This document shows positions 1 to 9,195 of a DNA stretch of 64,000 nucleotides, piece by piece (within the stretch, counting starts at the first letter, position 1; each line of letters begins with the position of its first letter). The position numbers were made by a program, and so were the translations under genes. The notes under the pieces are model-generated. The model saw only the letters and a list, made by a program, of their open reading frames with translations. It was not told where the DNA came from and ran no database searches. Source of the DNA: Bacteroidia bacterium (GTDB lineage: Bacteria > Bacteroidota > Bacteroidia > Flavobacteriales > Flavobacteriaceae). Location of the stretch: the NCBI GenBank assembly GCA_030427865.1, contig JAUICK010000001.1, positions 525,507 to 589,506 of the forward strand, written 5' to 3'.

Positions 1-2
1 TT

Positions 3-77
3 TTAACAAAACAAGACATACTATATTTTATAGATACTGTTTTTTACATTAAACCAGAAGTCTTTTGGAATGACTAA
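3..77 (+). CDS. C-terminal end of an upstream gene (partial)
   Basis: An open frame enters from the left edge and reads about 24 residues ending in KPEVFWND before a TAA stop. It overlaps the ATG of the MFS gene in the arrangement ATGACTAA, a typical translational coupling. I do not recognise the family from this short tail. The overlap suggests that it is the last residues of a real gene co-transcribed with the exporter. Confidence 0.5.
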   Translation, partial: LTKQDILYFIDTVFYIKPEVFWND

Positions 78-1335
78 AAAAATTAAAAACGACCCTTATG
101 CAGCACTAAGAATAAAAGAATTTAATATTTTTTTATTTGTAAGATTCTTATTGGTTTTTGGTTGGTCTATGCAATTTATTGTGATTGAATGGCAAGTTTA
201 CTCAATTACTAAAGATCCGCTTTCTTTAGGAATTATTGGGTTAATGGAAATTATTCCTGCTTTTTCTATGGCTTTATTTGCGGGTCATATTGTAGATCAA
301 AGAGAAAAAAGAAATTTATTAGCATTGTGTACAGCTGCTTTTTCCTTAATTAGTTTGGGGTTATTTTTTTTAACATCAGAACGTATTGTTGGAAGTTGGT
401 CTACAAATTCAATTTTATACGGAATTTATGCTTTAGTGTTTTTTGGTGGATTTTTACGGTCGTTTTTTGGGCCAACAATTTTTTCTTTAGTAGCATTATT
501 AGTTCCTAAAAAAATATATCATAATGCTGCAACTTGGAGCACCAGTACTTGGAAAACAGCATCTGTATCTGGAGCATTATTTGGTGGTTTTTTTATTAGC
601 TGGATAGGTGTAGATAAGACACTTTGTTTGGTTTTTGTTTTAGTGATTCTTTCTTTATTTTTTATGTTTTTCATCAAGAAAAAACCCATTTTAAATAAAA
701 AAATAGGAGAACCCATAAAGGATAGTTTAAAAACTGGAGTGAGATTTGTGTTTCAAACCAAAGAAATTTTAGGCGTTTTAACTTTAGATATGATTGCGGT
801 TTTATTTGGAGGCACAGTGGCTATTTTATCTGTTTTTGCTCAAGATGTTTTAAAAGTGGGTCCAGAAGGTTTTGGAGTTTTAAATGCTTCTATTTCTATT
901 GGTAGTATTGTAACAATGTTTTTAACAACCTATATTCCTATCAATAAAAATACAGGTAAGAAAATGTTGATTTCTGTATTTATTTTTGGATTAAGTATTA
1001 TTGCTTTTGGGCTATCATCATTATTTTGGTTAAGTGTTTTAGCATTGTTTATAAGTGGTGCTGCAGATGGAATATCAATGGTTATTCGTCAAACCATTTT
1101 ACAATTAAAAACACCAGATGAAATGCGAGGCAGAGTATCTTCTGTAAACTCTATGTTTGTGGGTTCTTCTAACGAGTTAGGCGCTTTTGAAAGTGGTTTA
1201 GCAGCCAAACTTTTAGGTCCTGTAACAGCAGTTGTTTTTGGAGGAACCATGACTTTACTTACCGTAATTACAATAGGAGCAGTAAATCCAACTTTAAGAA
1301 ATTTAGATTTAACTAAAGATATTGAAGAAAATTAG
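70..1335 (+). CDS. MFS transporter (MFS_3/EntS-like exporter family)
   Basis: This is a 421-residue inner-membrane protein with about twelve hydrophobic segments. After an N-terminal arm comes a first helix with FVRFLLVFGWSMQF. The loop between helices 2 and 3 carries GHIVDQREKRNLL, the family A-like DRxxRR signature. The second half repeats the pattern, with DGISMVIRQTILQLKTPDEMRGR in the late cytoplasmic loop, which is characteristic of the MFS_3/enterobactin-exporter-like group. It probably exports a small molecule by proton antiport; the substrate cannot be told. It overlaps the end of the upstream gene and may share its transcript. The DUF547 gene converges on its 3' end. Confidence 0.88.
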   Translation: MTKKIKNDPYAALRIKEFNIFLFVRFLLVFGWSMQFIVIEWQVYSITKDPLSLGIIGLMEIIPAFSMALFAGHIVDQREKRNLLALCTAAFSLISLGLFFLTSERIVGSWSTNSILYGIYALVFFGGFLRSFFGPTIFSLVALLVPKKIYHNAATWSTSTWKTASVSGALFGGFFISWIGVDKTLCLVFVLVILSLFFMFFIKKKPILNKKIGEPIKDSLKTGVRFVFQTKEILGVLTLDMIAVLFGGTVAILSVFAQDVLKVGPEGFGVLNASISIGSIVTMFLTTYIPINKNTGKKMLISVFIFGLSIIAFGLSSLFWLSVLALFISGAADGISMVIRQTILQLKTPDEMRGRVSSVNSMFVGSSNELGAFESGLAAKLLGPVTAVVFGGTMTLLTVITIGAVNPTLRNLDLTKDIEEN

Positions 1336-2093
1336 TCTGGAATTGTTCTAAAATTTCCTAAAAGTAAAGTCCAATTATAAGAAGAAAATGCTAACTTTTT
1401 AGATTCTTTAGGAATAATTTTATATTTTTTTAGAATCTTACAAGCCCCAGATTTTCCACTAAAATCACCTCTAAACCAAGACATTAAAGCTACAGATGTT
1501 GCAGTTTTTGTTGCTGCATCATAAGTGGTTTGCTCTTTTAAATATTCTGATGTCATAAAATCGAATTCTTTATTTAAGTTTTCTGAAGTATATATTGCCA
1601 CTGGCGGACAACTTTTTGCTCCACAGTTTAAAGCAAAGTGAATTCTCCAATCAATATTTTTAACTCTTAATTTACGTTCCCATTTAGGTCTAAACCATTT
1701 TCTTAAATAACCCAAACTAATCTTCATTCGAGATTTTCTAATGATTCCGTGTTCAATATCATCAAAAGACAAAATTTCTCCTGCTATTTTTACACGTTTT
1801 TTACCAAAAAAGGTTCCTCTGTTCTCGTATTCTTTTGGATTTTCTGTTAAAGAAATTTGAATAAAAGCATTGTAGATATTTACCCAAAATGCTATTTTTT
1901 GTTGATCGGTTTTTAGTTGATTTACCAATTCATTTAAAGTGCTTTTTTCTAAAATAGAAACATGTTTGTTAATTGGTTTTTTATCAATAATATTTTGCAA
2001 AAGTTGTTGAGAAACACTTTCATAATTGATGTTTTTTTGAGAATAAACAAAAAAGTTAGCAAAAAAAAGAAAAGCAAATAAAAACTTCTTCAT
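1332..2093 (-). CDS. DUF547 domain-containing secreted protein
   Basis: The ORF track starts at 2201, but the natural start is the internal Met at 2093. It gives a clean signal peptide (MKKFLFAFLFFANFFVYSQ) and a 253-residue protein. The mature part has the DUF547 pattern: FWVNIYNAF near residue 80, then RIHFALNCGAKSCPPVAIY and a following FDFMTSEYL segment. DUF547 proteins are exported proteins of unknown biochemical role. Its last codons overlap the end of the convergent MFS gene by four bases. Its start lies only about 22 bp from the divergent glycosyltransferase start. Family assignment is firm; function is unknown. Confidence 0.82.
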   Translation of the reverse strand: MKKFLFAFLFFANFFVYSQKNINYESVSQQLLQNIIDKKPINKHVSILEKSTLNELVNQLKTDQQKIAFWVNIYNAFIQISLTENPKEYENRGTFFGKKRVKIAGEILSFDDIEHGIIRKSRMKISLGYLRKWFRPKWERKLRVKNIDWRIHFALNCGAKSCPPVAIYTSENLNKEFDFMTSEYLKEQTTYDAATKTATSVALMSWFRGDFSGKSGACKILKKYKIIPKESKKLAFSSYNWTLLLGNFRTIPD

Positions 2094-2115
2094 ATAATAA
2101 TTCGTATGTTTAGGT

Positions 2116-2820
2116 GTGCAAATTAGTGTTATCATTCCAATATATAATGAACAAGAAAACCTTGTAAAAAGGTTGTCGTTTTTATGCGAACAAGCTAACA
2201 AATTTCCAATAGAAATAATTGTTTCTAATTCTCCAGAAACTACAGATAATAGTCGTAAAGTTTGTCAGAGTTTTGATAAAGTTACCTATTTAAAATCAGA
2301 AAAAAAAGGAAGAGCAGCCCAAATGAATTTTGGAGCAAAGAATGCAACAGGTGATATTTTCTTGTTTTTACATGCAGATGTTCATTTACCCAAAGATTTT
2401 TACAGTCAAATTAAACGAGCGATTTTACACAGTTATAAATTTGGTTTTTTTGCCTATCAATTCGACAAAAAATCTTTTTTATTAGACTTTAATAGTAAAT
2501 TCACAAAAAGAGATGGTTTCTTTGCTGGTGGAGGAGATCAATGTCATTTTTTTACTAAAGAATTTTTTGAAAGCCTTAGGGGTTACAATGAAAATTTTTG
2601 CATAATGGAAGACTTCGAAATGATAGATAGAGTTAGAAAGAATAAAATTCCGTTTGCTATAATTCAATCAAAAGCAACTGTTAGTTCAAGAAAATACCAA
2701 AAGAATTCTTGGTTAAAAGTAAACTTAATTAACGGATTTGTTTTTTTACAATATAAACTTGGAATTCACCCAACAAAACTCAGGAAAACGTATAAAAGTT
2801 TATTAAGAGAATCTGTATAA
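2116..2820 (+). CDS. Family 2 glycosyltransferase, TIGR04283-like
   Basis: This 234-residue GT-A fold enzyme begins ISVIIPIYNEQENL, the nucleotide-sugar binding start of GT2 proteins. It continues with KKGRAAQMNFGAKNATGDIFLFLHADVHL, where HADV replaces the usual DxD metal site, and ends with GYNENFCIMEDFEM (the ED acceptor-side motif). This layout matches the small TIGR04283 subfamily rather than capsule or LPS transferases. The start codon is GTG at 2116; no in-frame ATG lies closer to the motif. The next gene (CPBP protease) starts 5 bp after the stop, so they likely form an operon. The sugar and acceptor are unknown. Confidence 0.85.
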   Translation: MQISVIIPIYNEQENLVKRLSFLCEQANKFPIEIIVSNSPETTDNSRKVCQSFDKVTYLKSEKKGRAAQMNFGAKNATGDIFLFLHADVHLPKDFYSQIKRAILHSYKFGFFAYQFDKKSFLLDFNSKFTKRDGFFAGGGDQCHFFTKEFFESLRGYNENFCIMEDFEMIDRVRKNKIPFAIIQSKATVSSRKYQKNSWLKVNLINGFVFLQYKLGIHPTKLRKTYKSLLRESV

Positions 2821-2825
2821 TTGAA

Positions 2826-3467
2826 ATGAAAGAAATTTTTACATCGAACCGAAATTTAAAATTTGTAGAAATAGTTCTTCTATTTATAGTAGCACCAATT
2901 ATTTTATTGTTATCAATACCTACAATGTATAAAGTAACTTATGTTTTGATAGGTGTTTTTTATATGATGTTGATTTCTATTTTTATTGAAAAGTTTCAAA
3001 AAAAGAATATAGGTAAGAAATTAAGAAAAACCGTTGGCAAACAAATCGGAATTCGCTTTTTAACCATCACTCTACTAACCACTATTGTTTTGTATTTTCA
3101 AGATAAAGAATTGTTGTTTAATGTGGTGTTAAACAAACCTGTTTTGTGGTTAAAATTTAGTGGAATTTACATCTTATTTTCTGTAATACCTCAAGAGTTG
3201 ATTTATAGAACTTTTTTTGTAAAACGATATCAAAAATTACTAAATAAAGAGTGGTTATTTATTTTGATAAACTCGTTACTTTTTTCTTTTGGACATATTT
3301 GGTTTCAAAGTTGGATTGTTCTTGGGTTTACTTTTATTGGAAGCATACTCTTTGTAACTACATATTTAAAAACAAAATCTATATGGATTGTTTTTTTAGA
3401 ACATTCTCTTTATGGAGTTTGGCTTTATACGGTTGGTTATGGAGAATTATTTATGTTTCCAATTTAG
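2826..3467 (+). CDS. CPBP-family intramembrane metalloprotease (CAAX-protease-like)
   Basis: This 213-residue membrane protein has about six hydrophobic helices. It carries the three CPBP/ABI motifs in order: PQELIYRTFF (motif 1, usually EExxxR, here QExxxR), LLFSFGHIWF (FxxxH) and EHSLYGVW (histidine motif 3). These residues would bind the catalytic zinc within the membrane. Members process prenylated or membrane-bound substrates or act in bacteriocin immunity; the substrate here is unknown. It follows the GT2 gene by 5 bp, and its stop lies a few bases from the convergent stop of glpD. An out-of-frame ORF at 3251-3478 is a shadow. Confidence 0.85.
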   Translation: MKEIFTSNRNLKFVEIVLLFIVAPIILLLSIPTMYKVTYVLIGVFYMMLISIFIEKFQKKNIGKKLRKTVGKQIGIRFLTITLLTTIVLYFQDKELLFNVVLNKPVLWLKFSGIYILFSVIPQELIYRTFFVKRYQKLLNKEWLFILINSLLFSFGHIWFQSWIVLGFTFIGSILFVTTYLKTKSIWIVFLEHSLYGVWLYTVGYGELFMFPI

Positions 3468-3472
3468 TTTTT

Positions 3473-5119
3473 CTATAAAAAAGTAGTTGCTTTTTGTAAA
3501 TGATACCCTAATTCTTTTTGATGCTTTTCAGTTGTTTTTTTATTCCAAGAAAAGTAATTCTGAAACTCCTCTAACACAAAATTTTTATACAAATTTACAC
3601 TGTTTGTGTCAAAAAACAATCTACCTGTTCTGCGCATAAAAAAGTCTGTAGGAGTGCAAGCCATTTCAAAATGTATAGCAAACCAAATTTCTGCTTTTAT
3701 AAGTTTTTCTTGCATATTCTCGTGCATTAAATCATCGAACTTTTGTAAAATGATATCTGTTTGTTTCCCATAATTATGCACCAAATACTCTGCATCTTTT
3801 CTATTAAAATCTACTTCAGCAATTCTATTTTGAATGGCGTCTGTATAGCTTTTAACTTCTTTATAATTTTTAAAAACCCCACCAGAAAGCACAATTTCTT
3901 TGGTTTTAATTTCATTAAAAGCGCCATTAAATCTACGTTTGTATTTTTTTACAACTAAATCTACAATTCGTTCTGCCATTTTACGATAACCTGTTAATTT
4001 TCCTCCAGCAATAGAAATGAGTTCTGTATCAGAGACAAAAATTTCATCTTTTCTAGACAATTCTGAAGCCGATTTTCCTTCTTCATGAATTAAAGGGCGC
4101 AAACCTGCCCAAGAAGAAGATACATCATCTAAGGTTAAATGAATGTCTGGAAACATGTTATTTACGGCAGCTATTAAGTAGGTAGCATCTACCAAGTTGG
4201 TTTCTACATTATTTTTATCGTTTTGATAATTAGTATCTGTTGTTCCAAAATAGGTTACTTTTCCTCTTGGTATTGCAAACATCATTCTACCATCTGGAAT
4301 ATCAAAATAAACCGATTGTTTTACAGGTAATTTTTCGTGTGCAACCACCAAATGAACCCCTTTTGTAAGGTGTAAACGTTTGCCAATTTTAGAATGATTT
4401 ATTTGACGCAATTCATCTACCCAAGGACCAGCTGCATTAACTACATATTTTGCTCTTATATTAACATTTTTGTTTAAGATATGGTCTTTAGCAATAACAC
4501 CAACTACTCTTTTTTTTTCATAAATAAATTCAGAAGCTTCAATATAATTTATAATTTTTGCATTATATTTTAATGCAGTTTTAAGAACTTCAATTGTTAA
4601 ACGAGCATCATCTGTTCTGTACTCTGCATAATAACCAGCTCCATTTAAAATGTTTTTTGGAAGCAAAGGTTCTTTTTCTAAAGCCTCTTCTTTATTTAAC
4701 ATTTTTCGTTTATCCTCACCTTCTACAGAAGCTAAAATATCGTACACTTTTAACCCAATAGAAGTCAACCAAGAACCATAGCTACCACCTTCTATTAATG
4801 GTAAAATCATTTTTTCTGGAACTACTAAATGAGGTGCCAATTTATGCACAATCGCACGTTCTGTACCTACTTCTTTTACCAACCAAAAATCAAATTGTTT
4901 TAAATAACGTAACCCTCCATGAATAAGTTTTGTAGATTTACTACTGGTGCCAGAAGCAAAATCATTTTTTTCTATTAAAGCAACTTTCATTCCTCTAGAA
5001 GCTGCGTCTAAAGCTATTCCAGCACCAGTAATTCCGCCTCCGATAATTAATATATCAAATTCTTTTTCTTGTAAATTTTGTGCAATGTTATCTCTGTTGA
5101 AATACGAAAAAGTGATCAT
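3473..5119 (-). CDS. glpD: FAD-dependent glycerol-3-phosphate dehydrogenase
   Basis: This 548-residue flavoprotein oxidises glycerol-3-phosphate to dihydroxyacetone phosphate at the membrane and passes electrons to the quinone pool. The N-terminus has the Rossmann FAD motif LIIGGGITGAGIALDAASRG followed by KNDFASGTSSKSTKLIHGGLRYL, the diagnostic GlpD segment. SIAGGKLTGYRKMAE near residue 380 is the second FAD contact. The C-terminal third is the DAO_C helical domain (FEMACTPTDFFMRRTGRL). Length is normal for aerobic GlpD. It is monocistronic and diverges from the secreted subtilisin. No glpF or glpK is seen nearby. Confidence 0.95.
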   Translation of the reverse strand: MITFSYFNRDNIAQNLQEKEFDILIIGGGITGAGIALDAASRGMKVALIEKNDFASGTSSKSTKLIHGGLRYLKQFDFWLVKEVGTERAIVHKLAPHLVVPEKMILPLIEGGSYGSWLTSIGLKVYDILASVEGEDKRKMLNKEEALEKEPLLPKNILNGAGYYAEYRTDDARLTIEVLKTALKYNAKIINYIEASEFIYEKKRVVGVIAKDHILNKNVNIRAKYVVNAAGPWVDELRQINHSKIGKRLHLTKGVHLVVAHEKLPVKQSVYFDIPDGRMMFAIPRGKVTYFGTTDTNYQNDKNNVETNLVDATYLIAAVNNMFPDIHLTLDDVSSSWAGLRPLIHEEGKSASELSRKDEIFVSDTELISIAGGKLTGYRKMAERIVDLVVKKYKRRFNGAFNEIKTKEIVLSGGVFKNYKEVKSYTDAIQNRIAEVDFNRKDAEYLVHNYGKQTDIILQKFDDLMHENMQEKLIKAEIWFAIHFEMACTPTDFFMRRTGRLFFDTNSVNLYKNFVLEEFQNYFSWNKKTTEKHQKELGYHLQKATTFL

Positions 5120-5133
5120 ACGAAAAGTTAAAA

Positions 5134-5166
5134 TTTGAAAATAAAATATTTAAAAGATTATATTTG
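5134..5166 (+). promoter_or_regulatory. Sigma-ABfr-type promoter of the subtilisin gene
   Basis: TTTG at 5134-5137, then 21 bp, then TATATTTG at 5159-5166 matches the Bacteroidetes -33 TTTG / -7 TAnnTTTG consensus. It sits 36 bp before the ATG at 5202. Confidence 0.65.
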
Positions 5167-5201
5167 CTAACAAACTACAAAAAAAGTTAAAAATTACCGA
5201 T

Positions 5202-8200
5202 ATGAAATACAAATACTTCAAACAATTTCTTTTTATTTTCCTTATTGTTTCTGTCTCAGATTTTGCTCAAACAACTCAAGAAAAGCAGAGAATTACTAAA
5301 AATTATGATTTAGGAAAACTAAATAAACTTAAAGAAGAATATTCTTCTAAATTTTTAAAAGAAAAAAATAGAGCCATACTTTTAGCCGCTCAAAGAGGCT
5401 GGAAAATTAAGTTTACAGATGCCAATGGCTCTTATTACGAGTTAATGAGAATTTCTGAAGAAGGCAAACCTTTATATTATAAAACAGACAATAGAGATGC
5501 TGCAATATCTACAAGAGCTAATTTTTTACATAAAGATGGCGGACTTGGGCTAAATGTTGAAGGTCAAGGTATGACAGCTTATGTTTGGGATGGAGGTATA
5601 GCAAGGTCAACGCATCAAGAGTATGATGGAGATGGCGGAGAAGATAGATTTTCTATTGGAGATGGTACATCAGAATTAAATTTTCATGCTGCACACGTAA
5701 TGGGTACTATTATTGCTTCTGGTTTTGAACCAGCAGCAAAAGGAATGGCACCCAAAGCAAAAGGTATTGGAAGCGATTGGAATAGTGATTTATCTGAAGC
5801 TACAGCAGCAGCAGCAAACGGCATGTTGCTATCTAACCATTCTTATGGTTTTAATGCAGATAATATTGCAGATTGGAGGTTTGGAGCATACACAGAAGAC
5901 GCAAGAGATTGGGATAATTTAATGTACAATGCACCTTACTACCTACAAGTTAACTCTGCTGGTAACGATGGAAACAACAATACTGCAAATGGAGAGCCTT
6001 TAGAAGGAAACAATGCTTTTGATAAAATTAACGGTAGAAAAACAGGAAAAAATTGTTTAACCATTGCAAACGGTCAAGATGCAACAATTAATGCTGATGG
6101 AACTTTAGCTTCGGTTGTTAGAAACTCAGGTAGTTCTGAAGGGCCAACAGACGACTTAAGAGTAAAGCCAGATTTGATGGGTAATGGAACAGGGTTATAC
6201 TCTACTTATCAACAAGCAGATGATGCTTACAACACAATCTCTGGAACTTCAATGGCGTCTCCAAATGTAACAGGCTCTTTACTTTTATTACAACAACATT
6301 ATAAAGAATCTTATGGTAATTTTATGAGAGCTGCTACATTAAAAGGTTTGGCTCTACATACAGCAGACGATGCAGATATTGTTGGACCAGATTCACACAC
6401 AGGTTGGGGGCAAATGAACACAAAGTTTGCCGCAGAAACTATTACAAAAAATGGTTTTGAATCTTGGATTTCTGAAGAGGTTTTAACCAACGGAAGTACC
6501 TATTCTATTACTGTAAAATCGGATGGTTTTACACCTTTAAAAGCATCTATTTCTTGGACGGACAAACCAGGAAAAATAAACGAAGGTGTAGCAAATGATG
6601 CAACACCAGTTTTAGTAAGCGATTTAGATATTAGAATTACACAAGGAACTAACGAATACAAACCTTGGAGATTAACAGGAGTTTATAGTAATGAAAAAGG
6701 AGACAACCTTGTAGATCCTTTCGAAAGAGTTGATGTAGATAATGCCTCTGGAGAATACACAATTACAGTAACACACAAAGGAACATTAACCGATGATCAA
6801 AAATTCTCTTTAATCGTTACAGGGATATCAGGAGAGTTTACTTTCTTGGCAGATAACTCCGAAAAAGAAGTATGTTCTGATAGTGATGCTGTCTTTAATT
6901 TCGAGTACAGACAAGCAGTTGCAGGAACAACTCAATTTACTGCTACAGGAGCTCATGAAGCAATGACAATGAGTTTTTCAGAACAATCGCTAAGCGCAAA
7001 CGGAAGTTTCTCTATTACTTTTGGAAATTTAGCGAATGTTCCTGCTGGGCCATATGATATAGAAGTTACAGGAGATAATGGTAATGAAACTCAGAAAAGA
7101 AAAATAAGATTAGTTGTTTACCATCAAAACTTTGATAACAACCCCTCTGAACTAGAAGCACCTTCTAATGGTCAAAAAGGAATTTCTTATACAAACGTTA
7201 TTTTAAAATGGAAGAAAAACTTAAATGCACAAGATTATACTGTACAAGTTTCAGACTCACCATCTTTTAACAACGTCTTATTTACAGATACTGTTAAAAG
7301 TACTGATTTTGAAATATCAGGCTTAACCAGCAATAAAGTTTATTATTGGAGAATTAAACCAAAAAACCAGTGCGGAGAAGGAAATTACTCATCAATTTTT
7401 AGCTTTCAAACAGGTTCTGAAGACTGTTCAAACGTATATACAGCAACAGATTTCTCGAATGCAACAGCAATGCCATTTACATCAAATCAAACGTTTTATG
7501 TACCTGTAGAAATTACAGACGATTTACTAATCAATAACATAAAAGTAACTATAGATATTACGCATAGCGATATTCAAGATTTAACTTTAGTTGTAAAAGA
7601 ACCAATTGCAAACGGAACAAAAGAAGTAACCTTATTATCTAAAGTATGTGATGATACTGACGATATTAGTAACACTACGTTTGATGATACTGCTAACGAA
7701 TTGTCTTGTAGCACAAGCAAACCAGCAATATCTGGAATGGTTAAACCAGAAGAAGCTTTAAGTGGTTTTGGAGGAAGAAGCTCTAAAGGAACTTGGCTTA
7801 TAGAAGTAAATGATTTTGATTTGTTTGACGGAGGTCAAATTAATTCAGCAGCTATTACCATTTGTTCATCAATAGAGAATACCAATATTCCAACATTTTC
7901 ATCATCAAGTTTAGTATTAGGGGGTAATTCTAATTATGTAATTACAACTGCTAACATGAGTGCAAGTACAGCTTCAGAAACAGATGAACAGCAAATCTAT
8001 ACCTTAGTAGAAGTTACAAAAAAGGGAGCGCTTCAAAAAGAAGGCACTACATTAAACGCTGGAGATACATTTACTCAAGCAGATATTGCTTCTGGTAAAA
8101 TAACATTTACAAATACAGAAACAACTTCTTTTACAGATCAATTTAAAGTTGATATTACAAACGGAGCAAGTGGTTGGTTACCAAACCAAATTATTATTAT

Positions 8201-8489
8201 AGAAGAAAATACTTTAAGTACAGAAGATTTTTCTGTCGGACAAGTTTCTTTATGGCCTAACCCAACTAAAGGACTTTTACATATTAAATTAAATAGCTCT
8301 GATAAAGGTGATGTTATTATTTCTGTATTCGATTTAAAAGGTAGAAAAATAATTACTACTGTTAATAAACTTTCAAATACAGTTTTTACTAAAGAAATTG
8401 ATACCAAAAATATTTCTTCTGGAGTATACCTATTAAGTATACAACAAGGAAAGAAAAAAGCAATTAGAAAGGTTATTATATCTAAATAA
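5202..8489 (+). CDS. Secreted subtilisin-like (S8) protease with P-domain and T9SS sorting domain
   Basis: This 1095-residue exoprotease has a signal peptide at residues 1-22 (ending SVSDFAQ). The S8 catalytic triad is visible: Asp130 in AYVWDGG, His165 in AAHVMGT and Ser350 in SGTSMASPN. After the catalytic domain come a beta-sandwich and a fibronectin-III-like module (about 645-735, EAPSNGQKGISYTNVILKW). A proprotein-convertase P domain follows (about 745-885, ending GTWLIEVNDFDLFDGGQINSAAITIC), then a cadherin-like linker. The C-terminus is a T9SS type A sorting domain (SLWPNPTKGLLHIKL), so it is exported across the outer membrane and processed or anchored there. It has its own promoter and terminator. 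Peptide substrate is unknown. Confidence 0.93.
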   Translation: MKYKYFKQFLFIFLIVSVSDFAQTTQEKQRITKNYDLGKLNKLKEEYSSKFLKEKNRAILLAAQRGWKIKFTDANGSYYELMRISEEGKPLYYKTDNRDAAISTRANFLHKDGGLGLNVEGQGMTAYVWDGGIARSTHQEYDGDGGEDRFSIGDGTSELNFHAAHVMGTIIASGFEPAAKGMAPKAKGIGSDWNSDLSEATAAAANGMLLSNHSYGFNADNIADWRFGAYTEDARDWDNLMYNAPYYLQVNSAGNDGNNNTANGEPLEGNNAFDKINGRKTGKNCLTIANGQDATINADGTLASVVRNSGSSEGPTDDLRVKPDLMGNGTGLYSTYQQADDAYNTISGTSMASPNVTGSLLLLQQHYKESYGNFMRAATLKGLALHTADDADIVGPDSHTGWGQMNTKFAAETITKNGFESWISEEVLTNGSTYSITVKSDGFTPLKASISWTDKPGKINEGVANDATPVLVSDLDIRITQGTNEYKPWRLTGVYSNEKGDNLVDPFERVDVDNASGEYTITVTHKGTLTDDQKFSLIVTGISGEFTFLADNSEKEVCSDSDAVFNFEYRQAVAGTTQFTATGAHEAMTMSFSEQSLSANGSFSITFGNLANVPAGPYDIEVTGDNGNETQKRKIRLVVYHQNFDNNPSELEAPSNGQKGISYTNVILKWKKNLNAQDYTVQVSDSPSFNNVLFTDTVKSTDFEISGLTSNKVYYWRIKPKNQCGEGNYSSIFSFQTGSEDCSNVYTATDFSNATAMPFTSNQTFYVPVEITDDLLINNIKVTIDITHSDIQDLTLVVKEPIANGTKEVTLLSKVCDDTDDISNTTFDDTANELSCSTSKPAISGMVKPEEALSGFGGRSSKGTWLIEVNDFDLFDGGQINSAAITICSSIENTNIPTFSSSSLVLGGNSNYVITTANMSASTASETDEQQIYTLVEVTKKGALQKEGTTLNAGDTFTQADIASGKITFTNTETTSFTDQFKVDITNGASGWLPNQIIIIEENTLSTEDFSVGQVSLWPNPTKGLLHIKLNSSDKGDVIISVFDLKGRKIITTVNKLSNTVFTKEIDTKNISSGVYLLSIQQGKKKAIRKVIISK

Positions 8490-8544
8490 TTTGAGTATGA
8501 ATCGGCCTAAAATTGGTTGACGATTATTAATAAATAAAATTAAG

Positions 8545-8573
8545 CCAGTGAATTCAATTTCACTGGTTTTTTT
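8545..8573 (+). terminator. Rho-independent terminator after the subtilisin gene
   Basis: The 8-bp stem CCAGTGAA/TTCACTGG with a six-base loop is followed by a run of seven T. It lies about 55 bp after the stop. The T-run overlaps the end of the convergent PPOX gene. Confidence 0.85.
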
Positions 8574-9114
8574 ATTTTAAAATACGGGTAGGTAAACCAT
8601 CAATACTTTTTTGGTTTTTGTCTTTCCAGTAAGCCTTAATTCCATCTTTACCTTTTTCTAATGCCCAATCATTGAGTTCGTTTCTTTCTCCTTTATAGTC
8701 AAAAAATGGAATAGACATTCCGCAAGAAGTTTGTACAGAATTTATAGTAATATCAAATATTTGACGTGTTCCAGGAGTTTCTATAAATAATTGTATCAAT
8801 TCACCCCAACTATCATCACCTTCTTTAAGCTCTTTTCCTTCTCCGTACAAACGTAAAATATTTGGTGCCCCTTCAAAAGAGCAAAACATGATGGTAATTC
8901 TGTTATTTTTTAACAAATGTGCAGCAGTTTCATTTCCGCTTCCGGTAACATTTAACCACAACACTCGGTTTTCATTTAAAACACGAAAAGAATCCATACC
9001 TTTTGGCGATAAATTAATTCGTCCAGAATTTGGAGCAGTTGCTACAAAAAATATTTTTTGAGCCTCAATAAAGTTTTGAACTCTTGGAGTGATTTTAGTA
9101 TAAAACTTTGCCAT
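8572..9114 (-). CDS. Pyridoxamine 5'-phosphate oxidase family (PPOX) FMN-binding protein
   Basis: This 180-residue split-barrel protein has KIFFVATAPNSGRINLSPKGMDSFRV at its N-terminus and LWLNVTGSGNETAAHLLKNNRITIMFC in the middle. These are the FMN-phosphate binding strands of the PPOX-related group (PF01243) that often acts on F420- or FMN-linked substrates. It lacks the C-terminal PdxH dimerisation domain, so it is not the vitamin B6 enzyme itself. The role is probably that of a small redox flavoprotein; the substrate is unknown. It is transcribed toward the subtilisin terminator and diverges from the antiporter gene. Confidence 0.85.
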   Translation of the reverse strand: MAKFYTKITPRVQNFIEAQKIFFVATAPNSGRINLSPKGMDSFRVLNENRVLWLNVTGSGNETAAHLLKNNRITIMFCSFEGAPNILRLYGEGKELKEGDDSWGELIQLFIETPGTRQIFDITINSVQTSCGMSIPFFDYKGERNELNDWALEKGKDGIKAYWKDKNQKSIDGLPTRILK

Positions 9115-9195
9115 TTTTTATGGTATTTAAAGCTCTACAATTTACAACATCTCAAATTATTAATTTCTTACCTTTAGCCAAAACAATTTTCTTTT

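Noticed and set aside
1332-2201. Longer start for the DUF547 protein at 2201
   Set aside because: The extra 36 residues overlap the divergent glycosyltransferase and hide a perfect signal peptide that starts at 2093.
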